A DNA stretch of 64,000 bases from Talpa occidentalis (Eukaryota; Chordata; Mammalia; Eulipotyphla; Talpidae): contig NW_023601212.1 of assembly GCF_014898055.3 (NCBI RefSeq), positions 38,366,329 through 38,430,328 on the forward strand, given 5' to 3'. Every line of letters starts with the position of its first letter. Positions within the stretch are counted from its first letter, which is position 1. Positions 32,975-43,893 of the stretch are shown here, in pieces. The notes below the pieces were generated by a model. It ran no database searches. It saw only the letters and a program-made list of their open reading frames with translations, and was not told the DNA's origin. Made by a program: the position numbers and the translations under genes.

Positions 32975-34915
32975 TGTCCTTCTGTGCTGTTTGGTACTGA
33001 AACTATGCAAACTAGAGGAGGTCATGGTTTTTATGAGTCCTCTCAAGTATGCTTACAATTGCAAGACACCACTCAGGCTCAGGATGCAACAACAACAATG
33101 GGGCTTATTAACAAAGGGAAGATTGGGGAGAAAGGGCCACAATGGCCACAAAGAGCCAGCTGTCTTACCTCAATGTCCACAGTATTCAGGAGTCCAAAAC
33201 AAAGGCTGCTCATGCAAGATGGTGCTCTCTCCTCAACAAGACCCTAGAGACTAGTAGCACACCAATAAGTGGTGGTCAAAGATTCAACTCATGATGGCAG
33301 TTGGAGGTAGTCACAAGTGGCACCACTAAGGCAGCACCACAGCAATGCAGAAGAAATTCAGAAGCCAGGCTGGACAGTGCCAGATGCAACAGCACCAGGC
33401 AGTGATATCAGACATGCTAGAGTCAAGGGTGGCAGTCAGGGCAGTGTTGCAAGAGGATCAAAAGTATGGACAGCTCTTAAAGGTGACTGGGCACAGATAA
33501 GCAGTGCCCAATCACCTCTTTAGAGGCACAAAGCACAGGCCTGTGGTGCACAGGTCTTAGAGATGCTTGGCACAAGCCAATAGCAAACAGCTCTTTCAGA
33601 GGCAGTGCTAGAGAACCAGGCACCAGTACCCAACACTTTCAGAGGCACCAGGCATAGGCCAGCAGCACCCGTCAGCAGGTGATGGGAAAGAAGAGCCACA
33701 GCAGCAGCCAGGCAGCAGTTCCAAGCAGAGATCAGATGCAAAGTTCTCTCAATAAATGAGGTTCTGTTACAGGGCAGGGAGAGGGGCACCCCAGACCCCG
33801 CAAACCTGCCTGCTCTAAATAGGTTCTGCCATCTGCCACATCAATATGAAATATATGAGACTTTAATGAAAAGGAACTTTAATACAATCAGTAAACAATA
33901 AAGGAAAGGCAAAGAATATAGTTTCTAAATCAAGCACCCAAAGCTACCTGTCCCCTCATGAGGAAAAGTCCACTCAAGCAGGACTGGCCCAGAGCAAGGC
34001 CCCAAAGCCTGCCACAAATCTAAAGCATCTACCAGTGGGGATCCACAGAAAAGGATTAGAAACAACAGGACTAGTCTGGAGGGAAAAGAGCAAAATCACA
34101 ATCAAGACAAAACCCACCATTGTCACCTCCCCACAGATCTCTCACCCACATCTGTGTCACCCAGTCCACGACCAAAAGGCAAGTGCAATTTCTTCACATG
34201 TCTCTCTGCTCCATGTGCCTCCTCCAGGTTTCCTTCTGGCTCCATCCTGTTTTCTTCCTTCTCAGTCTCTGCAGCTTCTTCTCTCCCTGCTCAACTCCAC
34301 CCTCCTTTTGGGTGAGGCAGGAAACCTGGAACCTCCCCCTTTCCTGGGGACCACCCTGTTACTGTTTCAATGAATGAGTGTCCACTGAGAGTCTCCTGAT
34401 CAATGAATGAGCTATCTACTGCCTGACTTATAACCCCTTCAAGGTGCCCACCTATCAAACTGGATTGGTCCATTTTTCTGAATGCTACCATTTCCAAGCC
34501 TTGACAGGTGCCAGCGTGAGCTCAAACCTGATTGGTCCTTTCATAAAACTTAAATGGCACCAGTTCAAGTTCAAATCTGATTGGTCCATTTACAAACTGT
34601 GGGGACTTTAAAATGAAACCCTGTCAGCCCATGAAATCCAAGCTGCACTGAGGCCAGGCAGTCTTATGCTGTTGGTGGGTGGGCCCTGCAGTAAAGCTGG
34701 GCGGGCACATTCCTTCCACTGCATCTGAATGGTGCCAGCCAGGTTCAAACTTGACCAATGTATCAGTCAGGGGTTTTCAAAAACCCAAACCCAACCAGAC
34801 CATGAAAACCCACCCTGAGCCAGCTTTAGTCATCTTGAGGGGCACAGCAGACCAGGGGTGGGGGACATACTCAGCTGTAATCCCAACCCAGGCGCCATGA
34901 TGGGTTCATCTGACA
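32975..34915 (-). mobile_element. LTR, family D (copy 3b), split by an LTR of family A
   Basis: Starts (minus strand) near TGTCAGATGAACCCATCATG at 34915. Its U3 has repeated ACCAATCAG/GGACCAATC boxes (34440-34600). It ends with TTGTTAATAAGCCCCATTGT and CCTGAGCCTGAGTGG near 33070-33110. The family-A LTR at 33765-34363 interrupts it. At about 1.3 kb without the insert it is one of the longest LTR copies here. Confidence 0.65.
33765..34363 (-). mobile_element. Solo LTR, family A (copy 2), nested in LTR D
   Basis: Reverse-oriented copy running from TGTTACAGGGCAGGGAG to ACCACCCTGTTAC. The flanking GTTC (33761-33764) and GTTT (34364-34367) may be a 4-bp target duplication with one change. It matches 38561-39145 over its whole length. 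Confidence 0.82.
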
Positions 34916-34993
34916 GAACAATCTTCAGGATATTGTTTGTTTTAAACAAGCAAAAAGTGTAGAGAGCAATGTATATAGTTTGATCTCACTCTT

Positions 34994-35023
34994 GTGTGTG
35001 TGTGTGTGTCTGTGTGTGTGTAG
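34994..35023 (+). repeat. (TG)n microsatellite
   Basis: About 30 bp of TG repeats with one C interruption. Confidence 0.95.
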
Positions 35024-35330
35024 TCAATGAAATTCATACACAATGCATTACTGGTTTCACTTTTAAGTCTGTAGAAAAACTAAGTTGTTCATTTTTGCCC
35101 TTTAACATAACTTAAAAGTATTGTACTACTTTGTGTGAAAATACAAAATCCCTATCAATATGTTAAAATATGAAAGATTGTGTGTATCATTTCTGCTTCC
35201 TTTGAGGCATCAGAGTGTCTCCAGAAAATGCAAACTTTTAGTGGTGGTTGCCCCTGAGAAGGGGGTTAGGGATCTGAAAAGTAAAAATTTTATGCTGCCG
35301 TATACTTTTTCTTGTAAGATTTTGCATACT

Positions 35331-35583
35331 TTTTTTAAGATTTATTTATTTATGCATACAAGACCTGGGGTGTAGGCCAGAGGTGTTGGGGGGAGAGTGA
35401 GAGGATTCACCAGAGACAGAGTGGGGAGCAGAACAGGCAGGTTGACTGAAATACACTGCTGAGGGAAGCAGTAGGAGAGACTGCCATGTTGGTTGGCCTG
35501 GCCAGGGACCAAACTCGTGCTGCAGTGGCTGCAGATAGCTTCCTAATGCTGAGATTTAACCCCTTGCACTACCAGGAAGGCCC
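35331..35583 (-). mobile_element. tRNA-derived SINE, TTAAG subfamily
   Basis: Reverse copy: TTTAAGATTTATTTATTTAT tail on the left, GGGGCCTTCCTGGTAGTGCA head on the right with AGGGGTTAAATC. GCATACTTTT before and GTATACTTTT after are probably the target duplication. Confidence 0.9.
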
Positions 35584-35727
35584 CCATATGTATACTTTTA
35601 TACTGCTTGAAATTTTATAATGCATTACCCTTTTAAAAAACATAAATCAAAAACCCCATAAATCCCAAATATATATTTATAAATCAAACCCTATTGATAT
35701 TTTCCCTCAAACAGGAGCACCCCTGCC

Positions 35728-35753
35728 AAAAAAAAAAAAAAAAAAAAAAAAAA
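35728..35753 (+). repeat. Orphan A-run of 26 bases
   Basis: A pure A26 run preceded by GAGCACCCCTGCC. No SINE, L1 or pseudogene was recognised immediately upstream that it could be the tail of. Confidence 0.9.
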
Positions 35754-36084
35754 CTTCATGCTTTGGCAACTATCCTGTGATTGCTTAAGAAAAAAAAAAT
35801 AACAATAACGAAGAATCACCAGAGGTCAAGTCAATTGTCAGGACCACAAACCCTAATCTTTCTGCCACAGTGCTCTCTAATCCAGGTTCCCCCTGGGAAG
35901 CCCACACTGTCATGCAGGGGCAGTGTCTCTTATGTGCTCTCAGTGGCCTGGGCTTCCCACTTGGAGCACCTGTCACATTGTATTGTTTTGTTTACTTCTT
36001 TACTTTCCTCCTCTAACAGCCTGAGTAAGAGGGTGGCAGGTGAGACTGGCTAGTTGTTCTATCTCCCAAACCTGCTGATAAGCT

Positions 36085-37520
36085 CAAATGTTGCAGAGTA
36101 TGATCAGGTCTGATGGCTGATCCTAACACCAGCCAAGTTTAAGGACCAGCATTGATGGGAGCCATAGAGAAATGCCTGAGGTATGTGCAGTCTGTGGGCC
36201 AGCCCCAAGCTCTGGTGGCATCAGCCTACAAAATGTGCTGCAGCCATACCCAGGCAAGCCTGGCAGGGTCCAACAGTGGCAATACCCCAAACCCCATATT
36301 TCTGGTTCAGGGCCACTCAGGTGTGCATACAACCCCACTGAAGGCTGCCAGCATCTTGGCCTACTGCACCGCCATATACAGCTCAGCTGCAGGGTCCACC
36401 ACTGATGTGAGATCACCACACCTCAGTGTAGGCCAGATCTGGACAGGTAGCTGAGTTTTCACGTATGAATACTGTGTCAGGATTGTAAACAGACCAATCA
36501 GGTTCAAGCTTCCAATGTACCAATCAGTTTCAAGCTCTCACCAGTACCACTCAAGGTTTCTGAGACCATTCAGTATTGTAAATAGACCAAGCTGATTTGA
36601 GTTCAACCAGAACTGCTTAACCAGATTTAATTGTAAATGGAATGAGACTTCAAAGGTGAGGACCCTGAAGAGGACATAAGCCAGGGCAGTAGCCAACTTA
36701 AGTCCATTCACCATTCACCAGACAGCTTTAGATCAGCTTCATCAGGACTCCTGGAAAGACCTTCACAGGCAGATTCATCAGGAAGATTTGCAGGGACAGA
36801 TAACTGCATAGACTTTTTGAGACCTTTGCAGAGAACTTTGCACCTAAGCTTCACTTCAAACTGCAGCCTGATCTCTGCACCTGCCTCTAATATCCCCTGC
36901 AGTGAGTGCCCAGTGTCTCTAAAAGAGCTGTTTGCTGTTGGCTTATGTCCAGCATCTCTAAGAACTGTAACATTGGTGCCTGTTCTCTGGCACCATTATC
37001 TGCTGACCAGTGCTGACCAGCACTGCTGACCTGTGTCTAGCCATCTCTTAGAGTTATCCACTACTTATGATCCCCTAGCACAGCTTAGTACTATCCTATC
37101 TGGCATCCAGTGCTCTCCAGCCTGGCTTTTGGACTTCTTCTTTTGGCTGCTCAGTGTCACCTCAGCAGTCCCACCTGTTATCACCTCCAGCTGCCACTGA
37201 GTTGGATCCTGGTGCAATGCTTACCAGTATGCCACCAGCTTAAGGGCCTCATCAAAAGAACAGCACCATCTTACATCGCCAGCCTTTGTTTTGGATTACT
37301 GGACACGGCAGATACTATCTGGCACAGGGAAGCTATTTGTGGCCTTGGAAACTCTTTCCTTTTACCCCATCTTCCTTTTGTTAATAAACCCGATTTTTGT
37401 TGTACCCTAAGCCTGAGTGGTGTCTTCCAATTGTGAGCTCAAGGGTGAGAACTTATAAGCAGTGATCAGTCCCCAGCCTTGGCACTGTTTTACTCCTAAT
37501 CAACTCCCTCCATTAGAGGG
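36085..37520 (+). mobile_element. Long solo LTR, family D (copy 4)
   Basis: Contains repeated CCAATCAGGTT/CCAATCAGTT boxes (36490-36540), the GCTGACCAGTGCTGACCAGC region, TATTTGTGGCCTTGGAAACT, TTAATAAACCCGATTTTTGT and CCTAAGCCTGAGTGGTGTC. Same order as in copies 1-3. Ends are estimates. Confidence 0.65.
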
Positions 37521-38560
37521 TGAGTTCCCCTCTGATGAAACCTAAAGAAGGCAACTGCCTTTAAGTTCAATGCAACAAAGGTGTCCTTGCCATAGCTCAC
37601 TTACACGGGAACCCTAAAACTATCTCCTGCCCTACTTGCATACAGGAATAGTGGGAAGGGATCCCCATATGCAAATTGCTTTCCTCTGTCAGAAATGCAG
37701 GAAAACAGGGGATGACAGTTGCCCAACTTGCTCCTTAGGTTGGAATCCAGAACTCTCCCTACTGGGAAGCACATCCCCCCCATCCCACCCCACCCCTACA
37801 CACACATTCAAAACACACACACACAGGCAGGCAGGCAGACAGTTCTGACGTCAGATCCTCCTGCCACCCAAACAGGGAGATGGGGCCACCCTGGGCCCTC
37901 AGTGGGCAGTCATGGAGTCTTTCATGTAGTTATGAGTTATATAATAACCACTGTGTAGGGTAAGGTGTCCTATTTCTTAGGCCTCCTCCCCTCTCACCTA
38001 GATACAGGGGAGAAAGTCTGTGCAGCAGCAGTCTTGCCCTGTAACTTCCAACTGCCCCTCTCACCCGCTCAAGACAGTTTAGCCTGCCTGGGGCTTGCAG
38101 CTGTCTGTAGCTTCCCCACTGCTCTCCATGGAACCCAAGCCCCCAAGGACCCCAGACATTTTCTCCCCTTTCAGCCGCATACTTCACAACTTCCCAATCT
38201 CCTCCTATCCATAACTGAGCATTATGATCCTGTGTTTGAGGTATCTTTGAACCAAATATCGAGAAATTTCAATTTTTAGAAAAAACTAACGCTGCCCCCA
38301 ATTACAATATATATTCATTGTAGATAATTTGGGAAAACATCAAAAAGCACTAGAGACAAATGAAACTCGACAATTCCACTATTGTAACCACCACCAACAC
38401 CTTGTGTACTTTCACATAAAGATAAGTGAAAGGCAAACCTTTCAATAAGCTTCTTCCAAACCTCCTTGGACAGGTACGTACCCTCATCTTAACCTAGATC
38501 TTCCAACTTCCTCTCTTGTGCTGTCTGTTGCTCTAAGATCAATCCTTACTACAACACTAA
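37521..38560. other. Unassigned intergenic DNA
   Basis: No gene was recognised. A short CA/CAGG low-complexity tract lies at 37798-37830. At 38300-38400, text like ATATATATTCATTGTAGATA suggests an old interspersed repeat. Confidence 0.3.
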
Positions 38561-39145
38561 TGTTATAGGACAGGGAGAGGGGCAGCCCAAACCCCGCAAA
38601 CCTGCCTATTCTACATGGGTTCTGCCATCCGCCGCATCAACACAAAACATAGGAGACTTTAATGGGAAGGAACTTTAATAAAACTAGGAAACAATACAGG
38701 TAAGGCAAAGAGTCTAGTTTCTAAATGAAGCACCCAAAGTTACCCGTCCCCTCGTGGGTAAAAGTCCATCCATATGGGATCGGCCCAGAACAAGGCCCCA
38801 AAGTCTACCACAAGTCTAAAACATCTTCCAATGGGGACCCACAGAAAAGGGTCACAAACAACCAGACAAGCCCGGAAGGAAAAGAGCAAAATCAACATCA
38901 AGATAAAAGCTGCCATGGTCACCTCCCCACGGGTCTCACCCACATCTGTGTCACCCAGTCCACGACCAAAAGACAAGCGCAGTTTCTTCACATGTCTCTA
39001 GGCTCCATGCGCCTCTTCCAGGTCTCCTGGCTCCATCCTGCTTCCTTCCTCAGTCTCTTCTGCAGCTTCTCCTCTTCCTGCTCAGCTCCACCCTCCCTTG
39101 GGTGGGGCAGGGAACCTCCCCCTTTCCTGGGGACCACCCTGTTGC
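38561..39145 (-). mobile_element. Solo LTR, family A (copy 3), with exact 4-bp TSD
   Basis: 585 bp from TGTTATAGGACAGGGAG to CCACCCTGTTGCA, flanked by CTAA at 38557-38560 and 39146-39149. A 4-bp duplication fits class I (gammaretrovirus-like) endogenous retroviruses. It contains TTTAATAAAACTAGG (antisense TTTTATTAAA) and no coding capacity of its own. Confidence 0.9.
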
Positions 39146-39149
39146 ACTA

Positions 39150-39890
39150 AGACAGGAATTGCTAATCCCTTTCTGTAAATGAGGAAAATGAGAATTTGAG
39201 AGGGGAAATATCTTGTTTGGGACCATACAGCTTATTATGGGAGTGAGACTGAGGTTTTGACTCATCTTTCTGGATCCTAAGCGTATGTCTCAATATGAAT
39301 AAGCCGTTCCATTCAGATTCCCTGCCCTCTCAAGGGTACTCAGAGGGCCTGGCAGGGGTTAAAGTGATGGATAAAAGTTCTAACCAGGAAGGCCCTTGAG
39401 CTGAGTTTTTGTGGCAAGGCCTGCTGGGTCAGCTCCCAAAGGCAAGCAGGACCTGACAGGTTCACAAAGCATCCATCCTTTCCACAGGACGGTCTGTTAT
39501 GTCGTTTCCCTAATCTCATATCCTCGTTTGGGATATGAGAAGGTGGATTGGTTAGGTCAGAAGTAGTGGCCCCTTTTCTGAGTAAATCCCTTTAAAAGTT
39601 CATCAAACTGGGAAAATGCTGCCTACTGAAAAGGCAACTCCCCTAGCAGAAGCTGTTACACAGAACGTTGGGAGGGGTACCCCCTGCTCCACCAGCCACG
39701 AGGACTCCAGACCAGCAGAGGGGCTGCTTTGGGCCTCAAAGACAAGGCTGAGATCTGGTATGAAGCGCTCCCTGCACTTCAGCGGGGTTTGCAGTTCAAC
39801 CGGTTCCTCACTTCCTCGCAGGTGCAGCTAGTTGATGTGGACTCCATTCTAGTGAGTGCCGGCATCCAGGTCAGAATCTGCCTGTTCCTT
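39150..39890. other. Intergenic DNA upstream of UBL5
   Basis: No confirmed gene. A MIR-like AAATGAGGAAAATGAGAATT lies at 39175-39200. A short open stretch at 39690-39815 reads KDKAEIWYEALPALQRG and looks protein-like but matches nothing I recognise. Confidence 0.35.
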
Positions 39891-39899
39891 TGCTTGTAG

Positions 39900-40640
39900 A
39901 CTGTAGACTACACCCCAGGTTCCCGGGGTAGAGCAAAGGCGACATAGCCAGAAGGAAGGAGTGAAGAAAACTGCTCGAGGCCCAGCCCCGAGAGCAGGCA
40001 GGAGGGCCGGATGCGATGGCCGTAGGGCTCGACCCCTGTTTCCGTAGCCCCAAAGCTGCAGTAAGAGACATTGTCGGGCCCAAGTACCCCACCACCCGCC
40101 AAGTACCCTGGGCGCCTCTGGAGCCCTCGTCAACTGGAGGCGTCGCCCCACACACAAAAGGGGTCACAACTAACGGCTTCCAACGGGCTGGCGCCCGGCC
40201 CACACCGCTAACTCTCCCTCCAAGCCCCGGAGCGAGCCCCACACGGATCGGGACCAGCCCACCCAGCCCGGCGCTCTGACCACAGGTGTCCCCGCCCTAG
40301 TCTCGGAACCTCAAAGCTGGTCTGGACCGGAAAGACATCGGCTGAAAGGTGGAGGGCACCGGGGAGCGGAGACGGGGAGGAGCTTCCGGCTGCGCACTTC
40401 CGTTTCTGGTTCTCGGCGTCAACTTTTGGTCCCTTCTCTGCGTTCGAGGAGGTTGTGGCGTAGGCTGCTTCGAGACTATTCGAGGTAAGGGGGACCGATG
40501 GACGGGACCGGAGTTGGGGAGCGCTGATGGGACCCGGCCGTCAAGGGTCTGCGGGCTTACGAGTGGTGAGATCCGGCTTTCTGGCGACTGGAAGGTGGAG
40601 GAGGGGCAGCCGGGGGGTTTTGCTGTCCTGGGACTCGGGC
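39900..40640 (+). promoter_or_regulatory. UBL5: CpG-island promoter and noncoding exon 1 of UBL5
   Basis: CG-rich, TATA-less region. Paired ETS-type motifs (CTTCCGGCTGCGCACTTCCG at 40383-40402) lie about 80 bp before a GT donor (CGAG|GTAAGG at 40485) that ends the 5' UTR exon. The next exon begins at 40758 after CATGTAG, giving a start codon in exon 2. The exact transcription start is not readable from sequence. Confidence 0.75.
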
Positions 40641-40768
40641 TTGGAGGAGGAGGGGAAGGTGGTAAAAGTAAGACTCAATAACCGGGGGATTCCGGGCTTG
40701 GGAGACTCCTGAAGTCCTGATTCTAACTTCCCTACCCCCACCTTCGGCCCCATGTAGAACCAGACAGA

Positions 40769-41830
40769 ATGATCGAGGTTGTCTGTAACGACCGACTGGG
40801 GAAGAAGGTCCGCGTCAAGTGCAAGTATCCACTGGCAGCCGAGACACCATGGTCCTGTGGAGGGGATGCTTGGGCCCCCCCAGGCAACTCAGTCTGTGTT
40901 AAAGGGTGATTTCAGTTAAACCCGGGAGAGGGGTGTGGTTAAGGTCCGGGCAGAGTGCATTTAGCTATGGAATGCCTTCCTCGTTCTGCCTCCCCCTTCC
41001 ATTTTCCTTAACTCCTCTGTGCACAGCACGGATGACACCATCGGGGACCTTAAGAAGCTGATCGCAGCCCAAACTGGCACCCGCTGGAATAAGATTGTTT
41101 TGAAGAAATGGTGAGTATCTTGTTAAAACTCGTAGCTGGATAGGACTAAGGCCGAAGGTTATGGTTTCTGGCAAACCATTTTGCCAGCCATTTGCTGGCA
41201 ACCATTTGCTTAGACAGGGCTCTCTCAGCTTGCCTCCAAGTTGAAGAGCCTCTTGAGGCATTTCTCTGAAAGGTTTCTATCCCTTAGGTACACGATTTTC
41301 AAGGACCACGTGTCTCTGGGGGACTGTATCCTTTGTGTGACTTCCTGCGAGAAGGGTCTGCATACCCAGTCCTTGTTCTCTCTCTGTTCAATTCTGACGT
41401 TTATCATAAACATAACTGTCTAACTTAAGTGGCCCATGGTAATCATTTAGAAAACAAGAACCATGTCATTTTGTTGGAAGGAGGGTGGTTGGTGAAATAT
41501 TTTCTCGCTGCTTAGAAGACATTTTGAGGTCAAAATACTTATTGCTGAGCTCCGTCCGCCTGAGGTGGACAGGCGGTCAGGGTGGAGTGAACCTCAGGCA
41601 TGTCTGTTGTACAAAAGGTGCATGCACTTTTTCTATAGTTTGGATTCTCTCCAAATTGAAATTACCCAGTCCAGAATGATTTTCTTGGCCCTGGGCAAAG
41701 CCTGCAAGCCACCCTGACTCAGCTGCGAAGATGAGTGGATTGGAAGTGGGTCCTACAGTGAGATTTCCTTAATGCCTTTACTTCAGATGAAATCCATGAT
41801 GGGATGAACCTGGAGCTTTATTACCAATAG
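40769..41830 (+). CDS. UBL5: Ubiquitin-like protein 5 (Hub1), complete
   Basis: Four coding exons (40769-40824, 41027-41110, 41288-41325, 41787-41830; 56+84+38+44 = 222 nt) encode 73 aa, the usual length. The protein starts [18 protein letters not shown] and ends NLELYYQ. It has the beta-grasp ubiquitin fold but ends in a YYQ tail rather than a diglycine, so it is not conjugated. D22, the residue family knowledge assigns to binding HIND motifs of Snu66/SART1, is present in TDDTIGD. Role: nuclear and cytoplasmic modifier of spliceosomes, sister-chromatid cohesion through sororin splicing, and the mitochondrial unfolded protein response. A poly(A) signal AATAAA follows at 41923-41928. Two of its introns look U12-type. 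Confidence 0.98.
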
Positions 41831-41922
41831 AACAGAATCCTTCCCTTTTCCCTGCCCTGCCCATTTTTCCCTCCTGTCCTCACCCTTGCTGGTGTGGATG
41901 CTTGTTTCTAAAAACTCATGTT

Positions 41923-41928
41923 AATAAA
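41923..41928 (+). terminator. UBL5: Poly(A) signal of UBL5
   Basis: AATAAA about 95 bp after the stop codon, followed by a T/GT-rich stretch (TTGTTGTCATCTTTGAGTG). Confidence 0.8.
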
Positions 41929-42098
41929 AACTCAGATACTGCTTCTTTGTTGTCATCTTTGAGTGAGGGTTATCTAGTGGGGAGGGGGTTGGGGGTGATA
42001 TCTGTTGTTCCATGTGCTCTCAGTTCTTAGAGCTCAAGATGGACTGGATCATTGAGGGAAAAATAAGCCAGCAGACAAACTGACTGGAATCCTGGCCC

Positions 42099-42772
42099 TG
42101 CTACCGACAGGTACCCTGGAAAGGGGAGGTTTCAGGTTCCCTTCCCCACCTTAAGGAAGAGTGGAGCTGGGCAGGGAGATAAGCTAGGAAGAGACTGGGA
42201 AAAGGACTGAAGACAATGAAGCAGCAGAGCAAGATGGAGGAAGAGAAGAAGGAGCAGCAGAGAGATGAAGACCTGGAAGAGGCACACGGAGCTGGAGAGA
42301 CATGTAGAAGAAGCTGCAATTGCTTCTCAGCCTTGAACTTGTACAAGAAACTTGGGGGATATGGAAGGAGACACTTGAAAGAGACAGAGATGTGGGTGAG
42401 AGACCTGGGGGGAGATTGACAATGGCAGCATTTATCTTGACTTATATTTGGATTTTGCTTTTTTCCTGCCAAAATTGTCTGGCTCCTTCTGCCCCTTCCC
42501 TATGGTTCCCCACCAGAAGTTATCTTAGACTGATGGCTAGCTTTTGTGCCCCAGCTGCCCCCTTGTGGCCAACCCTGTTTGGGCATTTACCCACAAGAGG
42601 ATGGGTAAATGGATGTTTCATGGGGAAACTTTTTTCTTTTCTCTATTGCTCACTAGTGAAAGTTCTTACTGAAGTTCTTATGCACTAGAGTATGTTTTGC
42701 CTTTATGCACCATATGGCAGAACTCTTAGAGCAGGCAGGTTTGGGGGTCCTGGGGTGCCCACTAGCACAACA
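42099..42772 (+). mobile_element. Solo LTR, family A (copy 4)
   Basis: Begins TGCTACCGACAGGTACCCTG and ends ACTAGCACAACA. The centre matches the other copies (GAGACATGTAGAAGAAGCTG, GTGGGTGAGAGACCTG, GGGCATTTACCC, AGAGCAGGCAGGTTTG). The termini are diverged and no target duplication is seen. It lies about 270 bp after the UBL5 stop codon, in the same orientation. Confidence 0.8.
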
Positions 42773-43598
42773 TTAAGAGTGAGTGGAACTGAATTTTTTT
42801 TTTTCTGCTAGGCAAAAGACAACTAAATTTGATTGCTCATTTGCAGTAAGATTTGGGGAAATCAGCCTCCTGGTCCTAAATTTCCTCCTCAAAAGGGGCA
42901 CCACCTTGCTGCCCCCCCCCCCTTAATTGCAATGAGAGAATGTAATTAAAGCTGCAGGATGCCTGGCACAGTGTTATTTATGTTTCCAGTCTTCTTCCAG
43001 TTGTGAGTAGACAAAACACAAGAGATCCTCCTCTGTTCTAGCCACAGATCCTAGAGCCATATTCAGGAACTGTTCTCAAGAGCCTTAGCAGAACCTTGTT
43101 CCATCTCTTCTCTCCTGTATTAACCTGACTGATTATCCTTATCACATAAGCATGTTTAAGTCTAGTCCATTGCTCCCCTTCACTCTCAAGCACCACCCAG
43201 CCTTCTGCACAATACTACAGGAGGTGGACCTGCCTGCTGCCTGGGATGTTGCTGTCCATTGAGGATGGCTGGTTTCCATCAGTCATTTATCCTACCTGCC
43301 TCCTTATCTTCCTCCTAATAAGTTAGAAACATCTGTTTCCTAGTACCCTCACTTTCCCTATTCAGCTTCCCACTTTTACCTGTCTGTTTAAAAACAAGCC
43401 AACAAAATTTTCAATTACACAAGAGCCTCGACAAGGTAATTTCTTGTTAATTTCAAATTAGCAAAGACTAAAATCCCTCTCATCACCTGTCCTCCTGAGA
43501 TCAAACCTTTCCCAGTGCATTTTTATAAATTTAATTTTTAAAAACTTAAATTTTATTTTTAAAAATGACTGCAATATGCTTATTTAAAAAGCCACATA
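42773..43598. other. Unassigned intergenic DNA
   Basis: No gene. A C-run of 10 lies at 42914-42923. The remainder shows no recognisable repeat. Confidence 0.3.
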
Positions 43599-43880
43599 GG
43601 GCCTCCCTGGTGGTGCAAGGGGTTAAGTCGCAGCACTATGAAGCTATTCACAGCCACTAACAGCATGAATTCAATCCCCGGCCAGGGAGCTAACACACAT
43701 GGCACAGCAGACCTCTGCTGTGCCCACTGCTCCTCTCAGCAGTGTATTTCAGTAGATCTGCCTGTTCTGCTCCCCACTCTGTCTTTGGGGAATCCTCTCA
43801 CCCTCACCCTCCACACCTCTGGCCTGTACCCCAGTTCTTGTATGCATAAATAAATCAATCTTTAAAAAATTTTAAAAAAT
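43599..43880 (+). mobile_element. tRNA-derived SINE, TTAAG subfamily
   Basis: GGGCCTCCCTGGTGGTGCAA, GGGGTTAAGTCGCAG, full body, and an ATAAATAAATC/A tail. AAAAAGCCACATA (43586-43598) and AAAAAGCCAGATA (43881-43893) form the target duplication. Confidence 0.93.
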
Positions 43881-43893
43881 AAAAAGCCAGATA

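Noticed and set aside
38725..39150. Open frame in the region before UBL5
   Set aside because: It lies in the reverse orientation of a family-A solo LTR, which is noncoding.
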